IMG/VR virus record: IMGVR_UViG_3300045136_000435
Location: 1 to 23,579 of that record
Direction: 5' to 3' (one strand)
Origin: a virus
DNA length: 23,579 bases
Below the pieces are notes generated by a model. It was not told where the DNA came from and searched no databases. It saw only the letters and a program-made list of their open reading frames with translations. The position numbers and the translations under genes are program-made. Below, one piece after another: positions 5,686 to 12,469 of the stretch (position 1 is the stretch's first letter; each line of letters begins with the position of its first letter).

Positions 5686-6825
5686 ATGATCTTAGTTCTC
5701 GATACAGAGAACACGATCCATAACAAAGGGAGCCCGTTCGATCAACGGAATTTCAACGTCTGTATTGCTTACAAGACTCCAGAAGAATCTGGGGTGCTAT
5801 TTAGCCAATACGAAAAGATTAAAGAGCTAATAGAGAAAGCATCCCTAATTGTATTCTTCAATGCGAAGTATGATATCCACTGGCTTCGCAAATTAAATCT
5901 CGACGTTCGTCATAAGCGGATTTGGTGTTGTCAAGTCTTCGAATTCATCCATAACAGGATGAGAGAAGCCTATCCAAGTCTGGATCAGACAACAGAGAAA
6001 TATGGGCTTGGAAAAAAGATAGACATAATTGAACAAGAATATTGGAGTAAGGGAATAAATACAGATCAAATCCCAAAAAATATTCTCTCAGATTATGCTT
6101 TAAAAGACGTTGAATTAACCTATGGAGTGTTCTTAGAACAACAAAAACTACAAAGACCGCATCAAAAAACATTATTCAATATTATGATGCACGATTTAAT
6201 TGTGCTATCAGATATGGAGTGGAATGGGTCTTTCTATAATCTAGAAAAATCAAAAGAAAAGGCCTTAGAAGTTGAAAGGGAAATTAACGAAATTCAAACT
6301 AAGCTTACTCTCTTTCATAATGTCCCTAATTTTAACTGGGGTTCTAACGATCACTTATCTTCTCTTCTTTATGGGGGAGAAATTAAAGAAATAATTCAGG
6401 TTCCTGATGGAACATATAAAACCGGCAAAAAGGCTGGACAGATAAAATTAAAAAGAGAAGAGAAGATCCACGTTTTGCCTAGACTATATAAACCTATAAA
6501 AGGATCTGAATTAAAAAAACCAGGTAAATGGTCAGTAGAAGAAACCTATCTTTTAAGATTAAAAGGAGACAGATCCCTTATTGATGGTATTCTAAGAATC
6601 AAGGAACTAAATAAATTAAAAGATACTTATTATTCTGGTTTTGTAGAGTTACATGAAACAATGCATTGGAAACCAGATATCTTACACACTACTTTTAATA
6701 TGGTGGTAGCACGCACTGGTAGACTATCGAGTACAAAACCAAATATTCAGAACCTTCCAGATCCTGCACAGGAGCTATTTGAAAGCAGATGGACAACTAC
6801 GAAGAAACCTATTTTACTTTGTTAG
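5686..6825 (+). CDS. DNA polymerase family A, N-terminal part (3'-5' exonuclease and thumb)
   Basis: The proofreading half of a T7/PolI-type replicative polymerase. Exonuclease motifs are visible: LDTE (Asp6, Glu8), FFNAKYD (Asp63) and YALKD (Tyr137, Asp141). The thumb and early palm follow, including TGRLSS at 344-349 and NIQNLP at 353-358. Homology should run through FESRW (365-369) and then stops: residues 370-379 are an unrelated tail and a TAG, where palm motif A is expected. Motifs A, B and C are on a separate downstream ORF in the same frame. The start lies 9 bases after the inserted IS605-type element and has no obvious ribosome binding site, so the insertion may have broken coupling to the upstream gene. 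Confidence 0.88.
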   Translation: MILVLDTENTIHNKGSPFDQRNFNVCIAYKTPEESGVLFSQYEKIKELIEKASLIVFFNAKYDIHWLRKLNLDVRHKRIWCCQVFEFIHNRMREAYPSLDQTTEKYGLGKKIDIIEQEYWSKGINTDQIPKNILSDYALKDVELTYGVFLEQQKLQRPHQKTLFNIMMHDLIVLSDMEWNGSFYNLEKSKEKALEVEREINEIQTKLTLFHNVPNFNWGSNDHLSSLLYGGEIKEIIQVPDGTYKTGKKAGQIKLKREEKIHVLPRLYKPIKGSELKKPGKWSVEETYLLRLKGDRSLIDGILRIKELNKLKDTYYSGFVELHETMHWKPDILHTTFNMVVARTGRLSSTKPNIQNLPDPAQELFESRWTTTKKPILLC

Positions 6826-6983
6826 ATATGGCCTCTATTTCTAAGGATGGTCTTATGCGAGAATTCCTTTTAGATTTAAAGGGATACTTTCCAGATGTAT
6901 TCGAGGATTTGAAACATCAATTAACAAAGATAGAAAATACAAAAGAACTAGCAGCTTTATTTAAAGATGTTAATTCAATGTGA
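6789..6983 (+). CDS. 64-aa ORF splitting the DNA polymerase gene
   Basis: The ATG is inside the last polymerase-like codons of the N-terminal half (37-base overlap) and the stop lies 17 bases into the C-terminal half. It is in another frame from both. The 64-aa product is helical and acidic (SKDGLMREFLLDLKGYFPD) with good phage-like codon use, so it looks coding rather than accidental. I recognise no homing endonuclease, intein or intron motif, and the insert (about 175 bases) is too small for a group I intron. It may be a cargo gene that split the polymerase, or a small subunit bridging the halves; both are inference. Confidence 0.55.
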   Translation: MDNYEETYFTLLDMASISKDGLMREFLLDLKGYFPDVFEDLKHQLTKIENTKELAALFKDVNSM

Positions 6984-7665
6984 TGCAAGTCAACTTGAGT
7001 GGAGAGTATTAGCATGGTTATCTGGAGATTCTATTGCATTACGGGAGATAAATGATGGGTTGGACTTTCATGCGAAAAATCAGGAAACCCTTGGTTTACC
7101 AACGAGGCTCATCGCTAAAATCTTTCTCTTCCGTACTATTTACCGCGGTTCTGGCTGGAGTTTCGCTAATGATCCTGATTTTATTCCTGTTTCTGACGAT
7201 CCCAAATTTTGGGATTCCATGAATGAAAAATTTTATCGTAAATATAAAGGAATAGATCTATGTCATAAGATTTGGGCACAGCAAGTAGCGGCACATAAGC
7301 CAATTGTTTCCCCCCTTGGAAGAGAATGGTTGATTCCTGTCAATGAAGATGGATCATTACCATGGACAGTTTTAACTAATTATCCAGTACAGGGGACTGG
7401 AAATGATCTTATGGCAGTTGCAAGAATTAGTCTGAGACGCAGGTTAGCTGGAAAACAGGCATTGTTAGTGTCCACGGTACACGACTCAATAGTGGTTGAC
7501 TGTCCGGATGATGAAGTAGAATTTGTAAAAAATACAATGTATGAAGTTTTTGACGATATTCCAAAGAATGTTGCAAAGCTGTGGTCGGTCAACCTGCCAT
7601 GTGCGTTTCCATGTGAAGTAAAAGTTGGATTAAACTTAAAGGATATGACTAAGGTATCTAAATGA
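6967..7665 (+). CDS. DNA polymerase family A, C-terminal part (palm and fingers)
   Basis: The 232-aa catalytic half. Motif A is LIQCDASQLEWR with Asp6. Motif B (O-helix) is at 47-62 (RLIAKIFLFRTIYRG, with Arg47, Lys51 and Tyr59). Motif C is STVHDS with His172 and Asp173. With the N-terminal part (379 aa) this adds up to a normal phage PolA. An in-frame TAG at 6949 blocks translation from upstream, and ATG 6967 is the first start, directly before motif A. Its start overlaps the 64-aa ORF, suggesting re-initiation. Activity would require the two chains to assemble or an RNA-level repair. The end overlaps the next gene as ATGA. Confidence 0.88.
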   Translation: MLIQCDASQLEWRVLAWLSGDSIALREINDGLDFHAKNQETLGLPTRLIAKIFLFRTIYRGSGWSFANDPDFIPVSDDPKFWDSMNEKFYRKYKGIDLCHKIWAQQVAAHKPIVSPLGREWLIPVNEDGSLPWTVLTNYPVQGTGNDLMAVARISLRRRLAGKQALLVSTVHDSIVVDCPDDEVEFVKNTMYEVFDDIPKNVAKLWSVNLPCAFPCEVKVGLNLKDMTKVSK

Positions 7666-8165
7666 ATAAAAATATTACTATCATCAATACTGAAGTAGAA
7701 GAAGTAGTCAAACCAAATACAAAGTATAAAACCTTGACTGTAGTCTATAAGGATCATTCAAGGGAAGGTAAAGTAGATTCTAAAAAACTACTAAGTTTTA
7801 GTGCGGATAAGGTAGTTTGGGATACTCTTGAAAAAAGTAAATCCGGAGATCACTTTAATGTAGAAGTAGAAAAAGACAATAAAGGATATTTTCAATGGAT
7901 TGCTATTCATAGACAAACGGAGGTTCCTGTGGAAACAAAAGCGCACCCAACCCCTACGAAACCAACCTATGAAACCCCACAAGAACGGGCACAAAGGCAG
8001 GTCTATATTGTCAGACAAAGTTCAATCGCATCTGCTGTAGAGTTAATTAAAGATCATGGAAAACAGCCAGATCCAATGAAGGTTATTGAGATTGCAAAAC
8101 TTTTTGAAGATTATGTTCTTGGAAATGGTATTGCTGGCCTAACGAATGACTCATTACCAGAATGA
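7662..8165 (+). CDS. Putative single-stranded DNA-binding protein
   Basis: A 167-aa protein. Residues about 10-85 form a beta-rich, charged domain of OB-fold-like pattern (TLTVVYKDHSREGK ... HFNVEVEKDNKGYFQW). A Pro/Thr-rich linker covers about 90-108, and a helical tail begins QRQVYIVRQSSIASA. I recall similar two-part proteins in T7-like phages in the SSB position, but no diagnostic motif proves binding. Location supports the call: it is coupled to the polymerase (ATGA) and to the 5'-3' exonuclease (ATGA). The alternative is an unrelated replication accessory protein. Confidence 0.5.
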   Translation: MNKNITIINTEVEEVVKPNTKYKTLTVVYKDHSREGKVDSKKLLSFSADKVVWDTLEKSKSGDHFNVEVEKDNKGYFQWIAIHRQTEVPVETKAHPTPTKPTYETPQERAQRQVYIVRQSSIASAVELIKDHGKQPDPMKVIEIAKLFEDYVLGNGIAGLTNDSLPE

Positions 8166-8914
8166 TTGCTTTGATTGATGCTGATGTTGTAGCCTATAGG
8201 TGTGCGGCCTCTTGTGAACCTACCAAGGAAAAACATGAACGAGAACCAATTGACCTCGCAATCTCCAGAGCGGACGAACTCTTATACCGCATCCTTAGTG
8301 ACACTCAATCTGAGAAGTATAGACTCTTTCTCTCAGGCACTGAAAATTTTAGAAAGTACCTTTATCCGCAGTACAAAGCTAACCGTGAACATTTACCACG
8401 ACCAGCATGGTTGGAACCAGTTCGTGAGTTTTTGGTTACGGAATGGAAAGCTGAGGTCGTATCCGGCTGTGAAGCTGACGACGGAATTGGAATCGCAGCT
8501 AATGAAGATACTCTCATCTGCACGAACGATAAAGACCTTCTACAGATCCCCGGATTACATTTTAATTTTGTTACGGGAGAGTTTCATAACTTGGATGAAG
8601 CACAGGCTGCTCTGGCTTTTTGGTCCTCGATGCTCCTTGGGGACTCTTCGGATAATTTGCCAGGAATTCCGGGACTTGGAAAAGTTAAATCAAAGCGATA
8701 CCTTGAGGGTTTATCTCCCAAAGAAATGGAAAGTGCTGTCCGCGGTTTATACTCCGCCAGTGGACTCGACTACGTACTGCATTATAAGTTATACAGAATA
8801 GTCAGATCAGAGGAGGAATTAGAAGAGAGATTAAATGAAGCCTACAAGTGCAAAGCAGAAAGGGAGGCTACTACAGAAGCTAGTAGTAAAGAAAATTCTG
8901 GAGACCTTCCATGA
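8162..8914 (+). CDS. 5'-3' exonuclease, FEN/T7 gp6-like
   Basis: A 250-aa PIN/FEN-fold nuclease for primer removal and host DNA degradation. Metal-binding motifs are visible: IDADVVAYR (Asp6, Asp8), YKANRE at 71-76, EADDGIGIA (Glu104, Asp106, Asp107) and CTNDKDLLQI (Asp123, Asp125). The GDSSDNLPGIPGLG stretch at 160-173 is the helix-hairpin-helix that holds DNA and potassium. It is complete. The start overlaps the previous stop (ATGA) and the C-terminal 80 bases overlap the resolvase-like gene. Genes of this type sit beside the polymerase in T7-like phages that lack a PolI exonuclease domain, as here. Confidence 0.9.
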   Translation: MIALIDADVVAYRCAASCEPTKEKHEREPIDLAISRADELLYRILSDTQSEKYRLFLSGTENFRKYLYPQYKANREHLPRPAWLEPVREFLVTEWKAEVVSGCEADDGIGIAANEDTLICTNDKDLLQIPGLHFNFVTGEFHNLDEAQAALAFWSSMLLGDSSDNLPGIPGLGKVKSKRYLEGLSPKEMESAVRGLYSASGLDYVLHYKLYRIVRSEEELEERLNEAYKCKAEREATTEASSKENSGDLP

Positions 8915-9188
8915 ACTCACAGGAAACGATGTTAGATCCACAAGCTCTGGCGCAACTGGAAGAGATGTTTTGTTGTCGGAAAGAGCCTTGTCCTTGTTTC
9001 GATATGCTTGTGAGTGCAAATCCAGAAAACAGATGGCAGTGTATCGAGATTTTGAGCAAGCTCGGGGACATGCCGTTGCCGGAGAGGTGCCCTTACTCGT
9101 TATCAAAGAAAACCACTCCGAACCGTTAGCTATAATTCCATTAGACCATTTTTTAACCTTAGTGAGGAATCAAAATAAAAATAAATAA
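8835..9188 (+). CDS. PDDEXK endonuclease, Holliday-junction-resolvase-like
   Basis: A 117-aa protein with the PD-(D/E)XK signature: GRDVLL (Asp44) followed by ACECKSRK (Glu60, Lys62) at the usual spacing. An N-terminal Lys-rich KQKGRLLQKLVVKKI helix resembles that of phage resolvase and VRR-type nucleases. It would cut branched DNA during replication or recombination. A purine-rich AAGAGAGA stretch precedes the ATG, although it overlaps the exonuclease gene by 80 bases in another frame. The A-rich 3' end runs into the next unusual small frame. Confidence 0.75.
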   Translation: MKPTSAKQKGRLLQKLVVKKILETFHELTGNDVRSTSSGATGRDVLLSERALSLFRYACECKSRKQMAVYRDFEQARGHAVAGEVPLLVIKENHSEPLAIIPLDHFLTLVRNQNKNK

Positions 9189-9363
9189 AACTATAGAGAC
9201 CCCGGAAGGCTCAATTATTTTCGAGGGGGAATTAGATCAAGAAGAACTTTCAATTGTTCTTACTGTTGGATTAAATGAACTCTTTAGGGTAGGAGCCTTA
9301 CCTTTTTATGTAGAAACATCTGAGTCAGTAGCAATCACTAATCCACCAAAAACAAAACAATGA
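9175..9363 (+). CDS. Small protein lacking an ATG/GTG/TTG start (AUA start or frameshift)
   Basis: An open frame from 9166 to a TGA at 9361-9363 encodes about 62 residues that look like protein (TIETPEGSIIFEGELDQEEL, then LTVGLNELFRVGALPFYV). It fills an otherwise empty gap and ends in an ATGA overlap with the phosphoesterase. It has no ATG, GTG or TTG that would keep this sequence. An ATA at 9175 lies 6 bases after GAGGA (9164-9168), good spacing for initiation. The alternatives are a +1 slip from the preceding gene in the A-rich tract at about 9171-9190, or a sequencing error. The start given is a guess. Confidence 0.5.
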   Translation: MKINKTIETPEGSIIFEGELDQEELSIVLTVGLNELFRVGALPFYVETSESVAITNPPKTKQ

Positions 9364-10127
9364 AAATAATGGTAGTTCCAGATGGGCAGGTAAAGCCTGG
9401 AGTTCCATTGGAGCATTGGAGATGGGCCGGGCAATATGCCGCAGATAAAAAACCAGATGTAATTATCAATCTTGGTGATTGGGCAGATATGTCCTCTTTA
9501 TCATCATATGATAAAGGGAAAAAAGCGTTTGAGGGAAGACGATATAAAAAGGATATTGAAGCTATTCACAAAGCAGTAGCTTTATTTCAAGAACCTTTGG
9601 ATACTCTTAATGCAGAATTAAAAGCTGCCCACCAAAAACGATATAAACCAAGAAAGATAATTACTTTAGGGAATCATGAAAATCGTACGATTAAAGCTAT
9701 TGAAAATAGTCCTGAATATGATGGTGTTATTTCACTTGATGATCTTCCATATAAAAAATATGGTTGGGAAGTTTATCCGTTTTTGGAAGTTGTAATTATC
9801 AATGGAGTAGCTTTTAGTCATTATTTTACTACCGGAGTAATGGGACGGCCAGTAACAACACCAGCCGCTCTCTGTTCCAAGAAGCATATGTCATGTGTGA
9901 TGGGGCATGTACAAAAAGAGGGTATTCACACTGACTATAGAGTTGATGGGCAGAGAATTACTGGTATTTTTGCAGGTTCTTTTTATCAACACGATGAGGA
10001 TTATTTAGGACCACAGGGGAATAATCATTGGCGAGGAATCTGGATGTTACACAATGTCCAGAATGGGGACTTTGATGTTATGCCAGTTAGTTTAGATTAT
10101 TTAAGAAGAAAATATGGAAAAAATTGA
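9360..10127 (+). CDS. Calcineurin-like metallophosphoesterase
   Basis: A 255-aa two-metal phosphoesterase. The motif series is complete in order: PDGQ (Asp8; Gln10 where His is common), NLGDWAD (Asp40), LGNHENR (Asn105, His106), FSHY (His154) and MGHVQ (His183; Val-Gln replaces the usual Thr-His). Phage members of this family hydrolyse nucleotides, phosphoproteins or 3'-phosphates; the substrate cannot be told. No signal peptide. Its position between nucleases and nucleotide hydrolases suggests a nucleic-acid or nucleotide substrate. The start overlaps the preceding stop (ATGA), and its 3' end overlaps the MazG-like gene by 14 bases. Confidence 0.85.
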   Translation: MKIMVVPDGQVKPGVPLEHWRWAGQYAADKKPDVIINLGDWADMSSLSSYDKGKKAFEGRRYKKDIEAIHKAVALFQEPLDTLNAELKAAHQKRYKPRKIITLGNHENRTIKAIENSPEYDGVISLDDLPYKKYGWEVYPFLEVVIINGVAFSHYFTTGVMGRPVTTPAALCSKKHMSCVMGHVQKEGIHTDYRVDGQRITGIFAGSFYQHDEDYLGPQGNNHWRGIWMLHNVQNGDFDVMPVSLDYLRRKYGKN

Positions 10128-10464
10128 TACACCAATTTCAACACAACTCAAAGATATAGATGACTACCAAGAGAGATCTGCAGCATTTCGAGTCCCAACT
10201 GCAACACCTGAAGAGCGTATCTTCGGACTTCTTGAAGAAGCTGGAGAAGTGGCCGGGGTCTTCAAACGCCTCTTTAGAGGAGACTATGGACCTGATGTCG
10301 CAGGTAATTTCCTTGCGCATGAACTTGGAGACCTTCTTTGGTACATTGCCAACATCGCTACAGATAATGGTTGGAAATTATCAGAAATCCTCCAAGCAAA
10401 CTTAAATAAATTGGAAGATCGAAAACTTCGTAATACTATTCTTGGTAAAGGGGACAGCCGATGA
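10114..10464 (+). CDS. MazG-like nucleotide pyrophosphohydrolase
   Basis: A 116-aa all-alpha NTP pyrophosphatase-like protein. The metal-binding pattern is visible: EEAGE at residues 41-45 and HELGDLLWY with Glu70 and Asp73, the EExxE...ExxD signature of the MazG fold. Members convert NTPs or dNTPs to NMPs and PPi. Single-domain phage MazG proteins adjust nucleotide pools or alarmone levels. It is coupled to the DUF5664 gene by ATGA, and two further nucleotide hydrolases follow. Substrate unknown. Confidence 0.82.
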   Translation: MEKIDTPISTQLKDIDDYQERSAAFRVPTATPEERIFGLLEEAGEVAGVFKRLFRGDYGPDVAGNFLAHELGDLLWYIANIATDNGWKLSEILQANLNKLEDRKLRNTILGKGDSR

Positions 10465-10922
10465 ATATGTTTATGGCGAAATCTGGTGGTTCTGTTAAGA
10501 TGGAAGATTGTAAAGGTCCAATCTATTCTGAGCCTTCTGATGGCACTTCCGGACTTATTTTAAGGAACGAAACTCACAATGTAGATTCCCTTTTTGTAGT
10601 AAGTTCAAAAAATACCGAAGGCTTAAAATTTGATTCAGAAAAACCAAGAATGGATCTTCTTGATCCATTATTCTTGGAGGCAGTGGCAGAAGTTTTAACT
10701 TTTGGAGCTAAAAAATACTCTGCTCATAATTGGAGAAATGGCATTCATGTATCAAGACTCATCGCCGCTGCCTATCGTCATTTGGGGGCAATTAATAGAG
10801 GAGAAGATATAGATCCAGAGTCAGGAAAACCACACACAGCCCATCTTGGTTGTTGCATACAATTTTTACACTGGATGCTGGCTAAAAAACCGGCCTTTGA
10901 TGATAGGTGGAAAGGTGAGTAA
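10461..10922 (+). CDS. DUF5664 protein, dATP/dGTP diphosphohydrolase-like
   Basis: A 153-aa protein. Residues 1-52 are a variable polar leader. The conserved core then reads GLKFDSEKPRMDLL (54-67), VLTFGAKKYSAHNW (78-91), AYRHLGAINRGED (104-116), HTAHLGCCIQFLHW (125-138). This matches the DUF5664 family now associated with dATP/dGTP diphosphohydrolase activity and the MazG superfamily. The role would be trimming purine deoxynucleotide pools. It is coupled to MazG and followed by an HD hydrolase. The start at 10461 (ATGA overlap) is preferred; the later Met codons at 10467 and 10473 give slightly shorter forms. Confidence 0.78.
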   Translation: MNMFMAKSGGSVKMEDCKGPIYSEPSDGTSGLILRNETHNVDSLFVVSSKNTEGLKFDSEKPRMDLLDPLFLEAVAEVLTFGAKKYSAHNWRNGIHVSRLIAAAYRHLGAINRGEDIDPESGKPHTAHLGCCIQFLHWMLAKKPAFDDRWKGE

Positions 10923-11070
10923 CTGGTTTCTTGTTGCCGCCATTGTCATTTATATTGGGGCAACTATTGGCTTTATTCGAGAAAAAAATTGGGGGATGGC
11001 CCTTATTTTTGGTAGTTATGCCCTGTCCAATCTAGGTTTTATATGGACAAATTTGTCAATAACAAAGTAG
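10915..11070 (+). CDS. Small two-helix membrane protein (51 aa)
   Basis: The likely start is GTG at 10915, preceded by AGGTGGAAAG, rather than the longer frame from 10846 that lies inside the previous gene. The product has two hydrophobic helices (WFLVAAIVIYIGATIGFI and MALIFGSYALSNLGFIW) joined by a basic loop REKNWG. I recall similar short proteins in other phages without known function. It could be a membrane-acting accessory or a small holin-like protein; neither is shown. Confidence 0.65.
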   Translation: MSNWFLVAAIVIYIGATIGFIREKNWGMALIFGSYALSNLGFIWTNLSITK

Positions 11071-11078
11071 GTAAAATT

Positions 11079-11600
11079 ATGGAACCATGGATAGAAACTT
11101 CCACTGGTGAAAAATTCTGGTTCACTTCGGAAGATACCAATGGGATTGATATTAGAGATATAGCTCATTGTTTAAGTAATGCTTGTAGATTTACCGGACA
11201 TTGTAGGTTCTTTTATAGTGTGGCTGAGCATTCTCTAAATGTAGCTGCTTTATTACCAGAGCATAAAAAATTATGGGGCCTGCTACATGATGCGAGTGAG
11301 GCTTATCTAGCTGATATTGCATCCCCAGTTAAACAGTTGCTTCCTGATTATAAGAAATTAGAAGCTCGTCTTATGACGCGGATTGCGACTAAATTTAATT
11401 TGCCAGATAAATTTTGGGAAGATGAGGAGGTGAAATTAGCAGACTGGTCACAGCTTCGAGCAGAGGCTAAAGTTCTTCTTCCATCAAGAGGTGAGGATTG
11501 GTACTTTCCACAAAATTTAAAGGAAGGAATCCCACCACTTGGTTATACTCCGACAGCAACCAAATATCTATTTCAGGAAACATTTTGGAGGTTAGTATGA
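11079..11600 (+). CDS. HD-domain phosphohydrolase (YfbR/DatZ-like deoxynucleotidase)
   Basis: A 173-aa HD-fold nucleotidase. Motifs are CRFTGH (36-41), YSVAEHS with His51, LLHDASEAYLADI with His70 and Asp71, and a C-terminal Asp at about 122 (KLADWS). This is the metal set of YfbR-type 5'-deoxynucleotidases and the phage DatZ dATP triphosphohydrolases. ATG 11079 is chosen because AGTAGGT precedes it; a longer form from 11043 lacks a ribosome binding site. DatZ proteins are best known from phages with 2-aminoadenine genomes, but related HD proteins are widespread. PurZ, needed for that pathway, is not in this window. Confidence 0.8.
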   Translation: MEPWIETSTGEKFWFTSEDTNGIDIRDIAHCLSNACRFTGHCRFFYSVAEHSLNVAALLPEHKKLWGLLHDASEAYLADIASPVKQLLPDYKKLEARLMTRIATKFNLPDKFWEDEEVKLADWSQLRAEAKVLLPSRGEDWYFPQNLKEGIPPLGYTPTATKYLFQETFWRLV

Positions 11601-11995
11601 ATCTTCTTTCATTGCTTGGTTCGCTTCCGCAATTACTTGCGGATATTTATAAACAGCGACAAGAAATTAAAGCAAAAGAAAGAGAACGAGAATTTGAATT
11701 ACAAGAAGCAATTCACAAACGAAGAGTAGAACTGATCGCACAGGGATTAGCTGCAGATGCAAACTGGGAAATGGAATTTGCCAGACAGGCTGCAACATCA
11801 TGGAAAGATGAATATACTCTAATTGTAATTTCAATCCCGGCTCTTTTATGTTTTATTCCTGGTATGGACACATATGTCAAGGCTGGTTTTTCTGCTTTAA
11901 ACGAAACCCCTGCTTGGTATCAAATTACTTTCCTATCCCTTTTCTTAGCAACGGTTGGAATTAGATACTGGCGGCGTACACAGTCTGATACATAA
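11597..11995 (+). CDS. Holin-like membrane protein (GTA/3TM holin type)
   Basis: A 132-aa protein starting at ATG 11597 (ATGA overlap with the HD gene, GGAG upstream). Residues 15-65 are a charged coiled coil, followed by TSWKDEY and two strong hydrophobic segments (about 73-90 and 106-122) around an amphipathic ALNETPAWYQ region. This pattern fits the GTA_holin_3TM-type family, in which I recall a similar SWKDE...P.WYQ signature. It would permeabilise the inner membrane for lysis. It lies on the opposite strand from the endolysin, so assignment as the main holin is tentative. Confidence 0.6.
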   Translation: MNLLSLLGSLPQLLADIYKQRQEIKAKEREREFELQEAIHKRRVELIAQGLAADANWEMEFARQAATSWKDEYTLIVISIPALLCFIPGMDTYVKAGFSALNETPAWYQITFLSLFLATVGIRYWRRTQSDT

Positions 11996-11996
11996 A

Positions 11997-12191
11997 ATGC
12001 CACTTACTATCAGGGATTTAATTGAACGGCTTAAACAACTCGATGAGGTAACTCTAATAGAAATCTTAGATTTGCGATCAGAGGATATTGTTAATAGATT
12101 TGAAGATGTAATTGAATATAGATTTGATGAAATTTTTTCGCAGGTTGACGATGACTCTGAAGAAGGTGAAGAAAACTCGCTATTTGACTGA
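11997..12191 (+). CDS. Small acidic hypothetical protein (64 aa)
   Basis: ATG 11997 begins a strongly acidic, helical product (LIEILDLRSEDIVNRFEDVI, then a C-terminal SQVDDDSEEGEEN tail). I recall similar short acidic proteins in marine and podovirus genomes without known function. The acidic tail could mimic DNA or bind basic partners, which is inference. It follows the holin-like gene by two bases and overlaps the next gene by 41 bases. Confidence 0.65.
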   Translation: MPLTIRDLIERLKQLDEVTLIEILDLRSEDIVNRFEDVIEYRFDEIFSQVDDDSEEGEENSLFD

Positions 12192-12327
12192 TGAAATTAA
12201 AGTAAATCATCGAGATTCGTTTAAAGGCCACCGAACAAAAAAACACTTTTTAAGAAAAATTGAAGCAGAAGAAGCAGAGAAGGAGATAAAAGATGAGATT
12301 TTACAAGATCAGCGAAGAGGTTCGTAA
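12151..12327 (+). CDS. Small basic hypothetical protein (58 aa)
   Basis: ATG 12151 with CAGGTTG just upstream is preferred over the longer frame from 12112, which lies within the previous gene. The product is highly basic at the N-terminus (MTLKKVKKTRYLTDE) with an HRTKKHFLRK segment and an acidic/basic helical C-terminus. It may bind nucleic acid. No family recognised. It overlaps both neighbours. Confidence 0.55.
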   Translation: MTLKKVKKTRYLTDEIKVNHRDSFKGHRTKKHFLRKIEAEEAEKEIKDEILQDQRRGS

Positions 12328-12469
12328 CGCTCTTATTGCGTACTTACTAACTCGCCCTATGCAAGAGGTTGAACATGGAGTTAATGCCCTTCGTTATCTG
12401 GATGAGGTTCCAGCTAATTATCCAGAAGATTTTAACCAAGAAATCACACCGGTAAATGCTCCAGAATAG
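12293..12469 (+). CDS. Small hypothetical protein upstream of RNR (58 aa)
   Basis: ATG 12293 has the strong ribosome binding site AGAAGGAGA about 6 bases upstream. The product (MRFYKISEEVRNALIAYLL, then a QEVEHGVNALRYLDEV helix and a polar tail) resembles a small helical phage protein often found near replication genes. No function known. It overlaps the ribonucleotide reductase start by 14 bases, so it may drive RNR translation by coupling. Confidence 0.7.
   Translation: MRFYKISEEVRNALIAYLLTRPMQEVEHGVNALRYLDEVPANYPEDFNQEITPVNAPE

Noticed and set aside
6789-6983. Group I or group II intron in the DNA polymerase
   Set aside because: The insert is only about 175 bases and shows no P1, R or S elements, and most of it is an ORF.
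10461-11600. Claim that this phage has a 2-aminoadenine (Z) genome
   Set aside because: PurZ is not in the window, and HD and DUF5664 proteins occur in many ordinary phages.
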